From Patescibacteria group bacterium (GTDB taxonomy: Bacteria; Patescibacteriota; Minisyncoccia; Moranbacterales; GWC2-37-73): a stretch of 48,336 nucleotides of DNA. Each line of letters opens with the position of its first letter. Positions within the stretch are counted from its first letter, which is position 1. Under the pieces are notes generated by a model that worked only from the letters and a program-made list of their open reading frames with translations, had not been told where the DNA came from and searched no databases. The translations under genes were made by a program, and so were the position numbers. Positions 24,492 to 31,352 of the stretch are shown here, one piece after another. The stretch spans positions 1 through 48,336 of the forward strand of contig JAKLIO010000004.1 of assembly GCA_022709565.1 (NCBI GenBank). Direction: 5' to 3'.

Positions 24492-27314
24492 ATGACGCAT
24501 AAAGAAATATTAGAAAATGCACTTCAAAAAGTCCGAGATGCTGCTAACAGCAGTTCAAAGACTAATGCCAAAACTGCCGGACCAAAAGGTGCGCCTTTAA
24601 ATATTGTGCCTAATCCCAATGCGGACCCAAATGCGGCAAAAAAATTGTTGCAGACTGAGAGGTTTGACAAGATAAAAGATATTCAAAGTGTCAACGATGA
24701 AATAGACAATTTTTTTAATAGCTTTTATAAAAACCATAAAGATGATTTTGATGGAAAAAATATTAAGCTGGATGATTTTAAAAAAGGAATTTTGGAAAGA
24801 GTTTCGGGATATGGGTTAGATATTGCTGGGCTTAAGCCAATAAACGATATTCTTAATGATCCCAAAGCAAATGAAAAAGATTTGTTGGAAGTTGTTAAAA
24901 GAGTTGTTCATACTAAAGCAGATGAAATTCTAGAAATGCCATTGCTTAAAACAGGAGACAAAATTAAAGTTAAAGGAAAGGCAGGAGGCATAGAAGACGG
25001 ATGGGAAGTTGGGGTTATAGACTACAACAACAATAAAGTGCAAATTGTTAAGGTTGAAAAAGACAAGGACGGCAAGGACGTAAAATTAAGCAAATATGTG
25101 AAAATTAGTGAATTAGCCGAATGGAATGACGCTAAAAATTCAAATCCGCAAGAAGCTGGAAAAGCACTAAGTCCGGAAGAGCTGAAAAAGAAAGAAGAAG
25201 AAAAGCAAAAGCGGAAAAACGAGATTGAAGAAATTGAAAAAGAAGTTGCTACAGCTCGCAAAGAGTATTTGGAAGTTGATTACAAAAAAACAAATGCACT
25301 AAGCCGCATAAGAAAATTTTTTGGCAAAAATGACATTAGTAATGAGCAAGATCAGGATATCTCGTTTTATAAAAAAGAATACGAAGATAAGCTTGAAAAG
25401 TGGAGAAAGGCGCTTGTTGATGACGCTAAAATAGATGGGGCAAAGGATGAAAGGCTGGCTGAATTGTATAAAATATTCAGGCTTGAACAAAAAATAACAC
25501 TGGCCGATGAGCATGACAATATAAAAGCCGAACAGCAATTTGGAAATAATTTTGGCAAGATAGGAAAAGGGATAGAATATATTGTTAAAAAATATCAGTC
25601 GTTGCCGTTAAAAGGAAAATTGGCCGTTGCCGTCGTTTTTATGGCAGGCGGTGTCGCGGCAGCCGGACTGGGAGGAACCGCAGTTGGCGTGGCTTCTTTT
25701 GCTATAGCTGGCAGAAGAGTTTTCGGAGGTGCGGTTGCGGGCTATGGTGCTAAATGGGCGCTTGAAGCATATGGGCAAAAAAAAGCTCAAAAAGAAACTG
25801 AAAAAGAAAAGCTGGAATTTTTGGAGGAATTAAAAGATAAAGATGAAAATGATAAATTCGAGAAATTAAATGAAAAAATTAATAATATCATCAAAAAGGA
25901 TGAAGAAGGCGCTTTAAGAAAAATAAAAAATCAAGATATTTTGCAAACGGCAGCAGGTGCGGCTGTCGGAACATTTATTGGTAGTGGCATGATGGCTGAC
26001 TTTTTAAAGTGGGGCTGGCATGGAGCCGCGGAAAAATTTGGTTTTGGGACAGGGGTTGATCCAAAATTGAAAGGTACTTCATTTCCAAAACCGCCAAGTA
26101 CTGGAGGGATATTTGCAAATGCAGATCAGTTGGCAAGCAGCAACGCTAATGCTGCTGCGGTTTCCGGCAATTTAAGCCATCTTAATAACATCGGTCAGGA
26201 TATTGCGGAAGGAAAAAATGATATTATAACACCCATACCTGAAAATGTTCCCGGTGCGAATGCTGCTAACGTAGTGGATGTCAAAGGCAAAGGTTTCTGG
26301 GGGGCAATTCATGACAAACTCGATAAGCTTGAGCCGGGAGGAAAGCACAATGGGGAAACAGCAAAAATATTCAATAGAGCTGTTGGCGAATATGCGAAAA
26401 GTCATGGTATGACTGTAGCAGAAGCGACTGAAAAATTAAGCCATGTGGACAAGGGGACGAATTTTTCTATGACGCAAGACGCCAAAGGTGTTTGGCAGGC
26501 CAACTTTGATGATCAAAATATAAAATTCCTGCATGGCTTAGAACATCATGCGCCGAGTCATGCCGGTGTGCCATCACCAGAAATATTAACAGAAAATGTG
26601 CCACCGGAAATTCCAAAAGCCAGCAGTGTTATCGATCAACGCGGTAACCTTACGGCAAAAATAGAAGCTAACCTGGGCAGGATAGATGCGCTGGATCATA
26701 GGCAAGAAGAACTTCTCGGAGGTTTCGACAGGGGAATTGAAAATGCCACAAGCGATCCTAACGAACTGTTAAAAGTCCAGCAGGACATCGAACAATTAAG
26801 GGAAGAAGTGCGCGGTGATCGTTTAAAATTGAATAGTCTGATGGATATAGATAATGCTAAAGGAATAACCACTTCGGCTGTTGAAGCGCCATTTGAGGAT
26901 GTAAAATTAGCGAGTGGTTCCGCTGTTGGCGCTGGGGCGGCAATTATGGGTTCTAAGAAAATTTTGGATAAAAATAGAAAAAATGAAAATGCAATCGGCC
27001 TAGTTAAGATGCTCAAAGAAAATGTCAGCACGACAAAATTTTTACGCGCTACCTTAGAAAGAATAACAGGCGGGAGTTCACATCAGATTAGCTTCTGGAA
27101 GGAAATTAAAGACCAGCCGTTTGATGTTAAAAAATTGTCAAAAAACAATAAAAAGATTAAATTGAACATGGAAGATGTGATTTTGGAATTCAAGGAGATA
27201 TTGGGAAATGAAGCTTCGCCGAAAAAGAAAGCAGATGGAAAGATTGAAACTGTCAATGAATGGCTCAGAAGAGTAACGCAAAAATCCTTTGAGAAAAACA
27301 AACAATCAAATTAA
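24492..27314 (+). CDS. Large membrane-associated coiled-coil protein of unknown function (940 aa)
   Basis: Not recognised. An N-terminal soluble part (residues 1-230) includes a small beta-rich stretch KTGDKIKVKGKAGGIEDGWEVGVI in pieces. A Lys/Glu-rich coiled coil follows at about 230-260. A hydrophobic, Gly/Ala-rich segment at about 375-415 (VAVVFMAGGVAAAGLGG) and another near 490-510 (AAGAAVGTFIGSGMMADFL) suggest membrane contact. The C-terminal third has a helix bundle with RIDALDHRQEELLGGFDR and, near 810-820, AVGAGAAIMGSKK. It follows the DHH-like gene by 29 bp and precedes two small genes and the VirD4-like ATPase, so it may be a structural part of the same membrane machine; that is inference from position. 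Confidence 0.7.
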   Translation: MTHKEILENALQKVRDAANSSSKTNAKTAGPKGAPLNIVPNPNADPNAAKKLLQTERFDKIKDIQSVNDEIDNFFNSFYKNHKDDFDGKNIKLDDFKKGILERVSGYGLDIAGLKPINDILNDPKANEKDLLEVVKRVVHTKADEILEMPLLKTGDKIKVKGKAGGIEDGWEVGVIDYNNNKVQIVKVEKDKDGKDVKLSKYVKISELAEWNDAKNSNPQEAGKALSPEELKKKEEEKQKRKNEIEEIEKEVATARKEYLEVDYKKTNALSRIRKFFGKNDISNEQDQDISFYKKEYEDKLEKWRKALVDDAKIDGAKDERLAELYKIFRLEQKITLADEHDNIKAEQQFGNNFGKIGKGIEYIVKKYQSLPLKGKLAVAVVFMAGGVAAAGLGGTAVGVASFAIAGRRVFGGAVAGYGAKWALEAYGQKKAQKETEKEKLEFLEELKDKDENDKFEKLNEKINNIIKKDEEGALRKIKNQDILQTAAGAAVGTFIGSGMMADFLKWGWHGAAEKFGFGTGVDPKLKGTSFPKPPSTGGIFANADQLASSNANAAAVSGNLSHLNNIGQDIAEGKNDIITPIPENVPGANAANVVDVKGKGFWGAIHDKLDKLEPGGKHNGETAKIFNRAVGEYAKSHGMTVAEATEKLSHVDKGTNFSMTQDAKGVWQANFDDQNIKFLHGLEHHAPSHAGVPSPEILTENVPPEIPKASSVIDQRGNLTAKIEANLGRIDALDHRQEELLGGFDRGIENATSDPNELLKVQQDIEQLREEVRGDRLKLNSLMDIDNAKGITTSAVEAPFEDVKLASGSAVGAGAAIMGSKKILDKNRKNENAIGLVKMLKENVSTTKFLRATLERITGGSSHQISFWKEIKDQPFDVKKLSKNNKKIKLNMEDVILEFKEILGNEASPKKKADGKIETVNEWLRRVTQKSFEKNKQSN

Positions 27315-27331
27315 AAATAAAAAATAATATT

Positions 27332-27670
27332 ATGGAAAATCAAATCGATGTTAATGCGAGTTCTAATCCTCAATCAGCGGCCTTGGCGCAATTAGTCAAA
27401 GATCTGGGAATTGACACGCTTTCGCAGGATAAACAGAACGAACTGATCATTAAGATGACGGAAGTTTTGCTGAAGCGCATTTTTTTGGAAACAATGGAAA
27501 AGTTGGGCGATAAAGGCCGGGCAGAATATGAAAAGATTGCGGAAGACAAGGATATGACTCCGGAAAAAATGGAAGAATTTTTGAAAGGCCGCATTGCGGA
27601 TTATGATCAGATGGTGCAAAAAATTATTGAAGATTTTAAAGGGGAAATGATGAGCGCAAATGCTCAGTAA
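27332..27670 (+). CDS. DUF5663-like small protein (112 aa)
   Basis: The soluble, helical product has the pattern of the DUF5663 family that is common in Patescibacteria: LVKDLGIDTLSQDKQNELIIKM, then LLKRIFLETMEKL and a final YEKIAEDKDMTPEKMEEFLKG in pieces. I assign this from memory of the family, and its function is unknown. The gene lies 17 bp after the 940-aa protein gene and is followed by a spacer with the AATCAGTAACCA word and a second small gene. Co-occurrence with the VirD4-like ATPase is the only functional hint. Confidence 0.65.
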   Translation: MENQIDVNASSNPQSAALAQLVKDLGIDTLSQDKQNELIIKMTEVLLKRIFLETMEKLGDKGRAEYEKIAEDKDMTPEKMEEFLKGRIADYDQMVQKIIEDFKGEMMSANAQ

Positions 27671-27703
27671 TCGGTAACTAATAATCAGTAACCAAGAAAA
27701 TAT

Positions 27704-28150
27704 ATGGATCCAATTAAATCAAATCTTGAGCCGATCGAGGAAAAAGATCTGGATATGGAAGGCAAAATTAAGCACGGCGAAGCGGGCTTTACTAAGGTTA
27801 ATGAAAATGTCCAGTTTCATAAGGTTGAAAAGGAGATTCCGCAAGAAATAAGTGCCGGAGAAAAGGATAGCGCATACAACAAGATTTTGACCAAGGTTCA
27901 GACGCAAACCGATGAAAAAACGGATGATGCTGCTGTTGCGGATGATGCCAAAGTTGGCGCGCAAAAAACTGACGCGGAAACCCAAATTCAGCACCTGGTT
28001 GACCTGGCTCAGCAAAAGGGAATCATACACTCAGTTAAAGTCGCTAGGCACATGGAAGACAATTATATTTTAGACACATTTCATGATCGTTTGCTAGCCG
28101 ATGATCTTCACGACGCGCTGATCAAGAGAGGGATGATAAAAGAACTTTAG
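27704..28150 (+). CDS. Hypothetical protein of the VirD4-like cluster (148 aa)
   Basis: Not recognised by family name. The N-terminal 95 residues are highly charged and probably disordered (KSNLEPIEEKDLDMEGKIKH). The C-terminal 55 residues look folded and helical: HLVDLAQQKGIIHSVKVA, then MEDNYILDTFHDRLLADD. There is no membrane segment. A flexible tail with a small helical domain would suit an adaptor or substrate-binding part next to the ATPase encoded 53 bp downstream, but this is only inferred from position. Confidence 0.68.
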   Translation: MDPIKSNLEPIEEKDLDMEGKIKHGEAGFTKVNENVQFHKVEKEIPQEISAGEKDSAYNKILTKVQTQTDEKTDDAAVADDAKVGAQKTDAETQIQHLVDLAQQKGIIHSVKVARHMEDNYILDTFHDRLLADDLHDALIKRGMIKEL

Positions 28151-28203
28151 AGATTAAAAGATAAAGCTAAAAAATAAAAACGTAAAAATAGATATAAAAA
28201 TAA

Positions 28204-30690
28204 ATGAATGCTATAGATTTTAATGTATTTTTAGTTCCACTCGCTTGGATTTTTTCGGCCACAGCTTTTTTCAGTGGCCTTTTCTTGGTTGTGAAAAGTT
28301 TTCTTAATTATCGGGCGCAAATCAATCGTTCCATGAATATGGACCTGGAGATTGTGCGGGTTACTAAAATTTTTAAGGACAAGAATGAGGCTACCAGTTC
28401 CAACCCGGAAGCCTGGAAGGAAGAAATAGGAGCCATGGAACAGCTTTTTACGACTCTCTCAAATATAAATGAAAAAAAGTCTTTTCTGGATCGCTTGCTT
28501 TATAGCGAACCGTACATTGCTTTGGAAATTGCCAATCCATCCAACAATGAAGAAATATGTTTCTATCTTTCGGTGCCGAAAAAATTCCGGGAAAGCATTG
28601 AAAAACAGATCAATAGCTTTTTCCCTAATGCTTCGATTGAAAAAATTCCGGATTATACGGTTTTTTCTCCGGGCAGTTTCACTGCTTCAGCCACATTGAG
28701 ACTCAAAAAAAGTTATTCTTTGCCGATTCGTACCTACGAAGACATGAATGTGGATCCATTGCAGGAAATTTCCAATTCTCTTAGTAAACTAAACACCGAA
28801 AACGAGGGCGCGGCTATTCAATTGGTCTTGCGGCCGGCCGGCAAGGAGTGGAGAAACCAAGGCAGAAGCATTGCCCACAGGATGCAGCAAGGAAAACAGC
28901 TGAAAGACGCTCATTCCAGCTCGGTAGCTATTGAATTGGGTAAAGGCATGGTTCAGGTTATTCAAAACAAGCCGAATGAAAAAATAATGGAAAAGGAGGC
29001 AGTTCAACTGACGCCTGAGGAACAGGAATTAGTAAAAAGAATCGAAAGCAAATCCAATAAGGCCGGCTTCAATGTTAACATCAGATTGATAGCTTCGGCC
29101 ATGTCGCAGCAGCGTGCTGATGAAGTCCTATCACAGTTGGAAAATGCTTTTTCACAGTTTGAAAATCACGAAATAAATTATTTTATAGTCCAAAAGAGAA
29201 TCAAAGAAAAGAAAATAGTTTTTGATTATATTTTCCGCAATTTTGATGAAGAAAATGCTGAAATTTTATCTACCAATGAAATAGCCAGTATTTTTCATTT
29301 CCCAATTTCCACAACAGAAACTCCAAAGATAAAGTGGCTCAAAGCCGGAGCCGCGCCGCCGCCGCTAAATATTCCCAAAGAAGGCGGAATTAAGTTGGGA
29401 TACAATGAATATCGCGGCACTAAAACCGACATTCGTATTTCCGATGTTGATCGCCGCAGGCATCTCTACACTATTGGTCAGACAGGTGCCGGTAAATCGA
29501 ATTTCTTGCAGGAAATGGCCAAGCAGGACGCAATCAATGGTAAGGGTTTCTGTTTTATTGATCCGCATGGCGATGCGATTGAAGATATTTTGACGGCAAT
29601 TCCAAAAGAGCGCGCTGAAGATGTGATTATTTTTGACCCGTCCGATGTCGAAAGGCCTTTCGGGCTCAACATGTTGGAATATGATCCGGCCTTGCCGCAG
29701 CAAAAAACATTCGTGATTAATGAAATGATAGGAATATTTGATCAATTGTATGATCTCAAAGCGACTGGCGGTCCGATGTTTGAACAATATGTCAGAAACG
29801 CCATGCTGCTCATCATGGAAGACCCCGAATCTGGCTCGACATTGATGGAGATTTCCAAAGTCCTGGCTGATGAAGATTTCCGCCGCATGAAACTTTCCAA
29901 ATGCAATAATCCGGTGGTTGTTGATTTCTGGGTTAAGGAAGCAGAGAAGGCCGGGGGAGAAGCGGCGCTGGCCAACATGGTGCCATACATCACTTCTAAA
30001 CTCACAACCTTTGTTTCCAACGATATGATGCGTCCGATCATCGCGCAGCAGAAAAGCACGCTGAATTTTCGAGAAATCATGGATGGCGGAAAAATCTTCC
30101 TGGTGAAACTTTCTAAGGGAAAAATTGGAGAAATAAATGCGCATCTTTTGGGCATGGTCATTGTGGGCAAGATTTTGATGAACGCTTTAGCGCGCAGCGA
30201 CACGCCGGAAGATCAGCGCAAAGATTTCTATCTGTATTTGGATGAGTTTCAAAATGTCACGACCAATTCTATCGCGCAAATTCTTTCTGAAGCTCGAAAA
30301 TATCGCCTGTGCCTGACGATTGCGCATCAGTTTATTGGACAGCTCAAAGAAGAAATTTCCAAAGCTGTGTTTGGCAATGTTGGTTCGATGGTAGCGTTCC
30401 GAGTGGGTCCGGAAGATGGAGAATTTTTGCAAAAACAATTTGAACCGATTTTCACTTCCAATGATTTGGTGAATGTGGACAACTACAATTGTTTTGCGAG
30501 AGTTTTGGTGAACAGCGAGCTTTCCAAACCGTTCAGCATGAAAACCTTTCCGCCGACCAAGGGCAATCAGGAAGTTGCTAACTATCTCAAAGAACTTTCA
30601 CGCCTCAAATACGGCCGGGATGTTAATATTGTGAACAGAGAGATTATGGAACGGGCGAAGTTTGCAAGGCAAGCACCAGATAGCTTGTAG
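28204..30690 (+). CDS. VirD4/TraG-like type IV secretion coupling ATPase
   Basis: The 828-aa product has one membrane segment near its start (about residues 10-35), a 350-residue N-terminal part of unknown fold, and a RecA-like ATPase domain. The domain shows Walker A GQTGAGKS (about 425-432), FCFIDPHGDA, Walker B YLYLDEFQN (about 676-684), and SEARKYRLCLTIAHQFIGQL, typical of VirD4/TraG and of bacterial TraG-like ATPases that feed DNA or protein to a membrane channel. No VirB4, relaxase or pilin gene is visible in the window, so full conjugation is not shown. In Patescibacteria such ATPases are common chromosomal genes. It ends the cluster that begins with the DHH-like protein. Confidence 0.85.
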   Translation: MNAIDFNVFLVPLAWIFSATAFFSGLFLVVKSFLNYRAQINRSMNMDLEIVRVTKIFKDKNEATSSNPEAWKEEIGAMEQLFTTLSNINEKKSFLDRLLYSEPYIALEIANPSNNEEICFYLSVPKKFRESIEKQINSFFPNASIEKIPDYTVFSPGSFTASATLRLKKSYSLPIRTYEDMNVDPLQEISNSLSKLNTENEGAAIQLVLRPAGKEWRNQGRSIAHRMQQGKQLKDAHSSSVAIELGKGMVQVIQNKPNEKIMEKEAVQLTPEEQELVKRIESKSNKAGFNVNIRLIASAMSQQRADEVLSQLENAFSQFENHEINYFIVQKRIKEKKIVFDYIFRNFDEENAEILSTNEIASIFHFPISTTETPKIKWLKAGAAPPPLNIPKEGGIKLGYNEYRGTKTDIRISDVDRRRHLYTIGQTGAGKSNFLQEMAKQDAINGKGFCFIDPHGDAIEDILTAIPKERAEDVIIFDPSDVERPFGLNMLEYDPALPQQKTFVINEMIGIFDQLYDLKATGGPMFEQYVRNAMLLIMEDPESGSTLMEISKVLADEDFRRMKLSKCNNPVVVDFWVKEAEKAGGEAALANMVPYITSKLTTFVSNDMMRPIIAQQKSTLNFREIMDGGKIFLVKLSKGKIGEINAHLLGMVIVGKILMNALARSDTPEDQRKDFYLYLDEFQNVTTNSIAQILSEARKYRLCLTIAHQFIGQLKEEISKAVFGNVGSMVAFRVGPEDGEFLQKQFEPIFTSNDLVNVDNYNCFARVLVNSELSKPFSMKTFPPTKGNQEVANYLKELSRLKYGRDVNIVNREIMERAKFARQAPDSL

Positions 30691-30727
30691 ATTTTAGTTC
30701 ATGGATTATAGGCAAAATTCTTATACT

Positions 30728-30755
30728 AAAAAACGGCTTAATTTAGCCGTTTTTT
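30728..30755 (+). terminator. Rho-independent terminator of the ATPase cluster
   Basis: AAAAACGGCT/AGCCGTTTTT with a six-base loop TAATTT and a T-tract. It lies about 40 bp behind the VirD4-like gene. Confidence 0.85.
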
Positions 30756-30765
30756 AGGTGCACTA

Positions 30766-30794
30766 TTGACTTTTTGATGATTTTAGTGTATAAT
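30766..30794 (+). promoter_or_regulatory. Strong sigma70-type promoter without a gene
   Basis: TTGACT (30766-30771), a 17-bp spacer and a perfect TATAAT (30789-30794). No open reading frame follows; a terminator-like hairpin comes only about 35 bases after the predicted start. Confidence 0.7.
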
Positions 30795-30800
30795 TAAAAA

Positions 30801-30857
30801 GTAGTGTAAAATTTGAAAATAGATTTTAAGCCGCTGTAACTGTTCAGGCGGTTTTTT
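30801..30857 (+). ncRNA. Candidate very short RNA (about 57 nt)
   Basis: The predicted transcript from the promoter at 30766-30794 would contain about 30 AT-rich bases and then a hairpin (AAGCCGC/GCGGTTT, with CTG/CAG inside) followed by seven T. It has no start codon with a useful frame. It may be a small regulatory RNA or a decoy/attenuator unit. It is not similar to a known RNA that I can name. Confidence 0.4.
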
Positions 30858-30891
30858 TATTCTTAATTTTTCTTTCCGAAAATTCAATAAT

Positions 30892-31057
30892 TAACTTTTC
30901 TTTCTAGGATAAGAAAAGTTACAAAAGAAAGTCGCGCCGGATGAAGATACTGATGGCAAGCGCTTCGTTCTTCGCTAAAATTTCAATTCCGCTTCGCTCC
31001 TCACAAAATTTTTCAACGCTCATCACTCGCGCTTTGCCTACGTACTTCATATGGCGC
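30892..31057 (+). repeat. Structured repeat element, type A, copy 1
   Basis: It consists of a small hairpin (AACTTTTCTT/AAGAAAAGTT), a linker ACAAAAGAAAGTC and a long imperfect palindrome from GCGCCGGATGAAG (30934) to CTTCATATGGCGC (31057). The copy at 41744-41908 differs by one deletion and one substitution. The complement of the type B elements shares the core CGCTAAAATTT and ACGCTCA..CTCGC, so A and B belong to one family. The region 30756-31304 holds no convincing gene; it contains this element, a type B element and the short RNA candidate. Confidence 0.85.
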
Positions 31058-31092
31058 CTATAAAATGCGTCTTCTATATTTTGCATTTCTCT

Positions 31093-31273
31093 GCACCCTA
31101 TGAATTTCGTCAGCAAATTTAGGCAAGTGCGCGTTAAGAAATTTATCTGTCTGACCCCGACTTGTCGGGGGAGTTATAAATTTTAGCGAGCGAGCCTAGA
31201 ATTTGCCTCAGAAATTCATCGGGGTGCAAGTTTCTTTTCTGTCCACTTTTCTTTTGAAAGAAAAGTGGGCGAA
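31093..31273 (-). repeat. Structured repeat element, type B, copy 1 (opposite orientation to type A)
   Basis: A long palindrome runs from GCACCCTATGAATTTC (31093) to GAAATTCATCGGGGTGC (31227), with inner stems AGGC/GCCT and CCCCGAC/GTCGGGG. It is followed by the small hairpin CCACTTTTCTTT/AAAGAAAAGTGG (to 31273). Compared with copy 2 (41531-41716), several stem positions changed on both sides. Read on the minus strand, it has the same order as type A: small hairpin, linker, long palindrome. Confidence 0.85.
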
Positions 31274-31304
31274 TGACAGAAGAAAGGTGGAAAATAAAGT
31301 TTAT

Positions 31305-31336
31305 AAAAAAACAGACCTATCTGGGTCTGTTTTTTA
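31305..31336 (-). terminator. Rho-independent terminator of the PP2C-like gene
   Basis: AAAAAACAGACC/GGTCTGTTTTTT with a six-base loop lies 17 bp after the stop of the minus-strand gene at 31353, with T-runs on both strands. Confidence 0.75.
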
Positions 31337-31352
31337 AAGTCATAAATTAAAT

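Noticed and set aside
29365-30144. Open frame of 259 codons on the minus strand
   Set aside because: It is antisense to the ATPase core of the VirD4-like gene, whose motifs prove the plus-strand frame.
30919-31116. Open frame of 65 codons on the minus strand
   Set aside because: It lies across the type A repeat element, has no ribosome binding site and would be repeated at the second locus; the palindrome explains the open frame.
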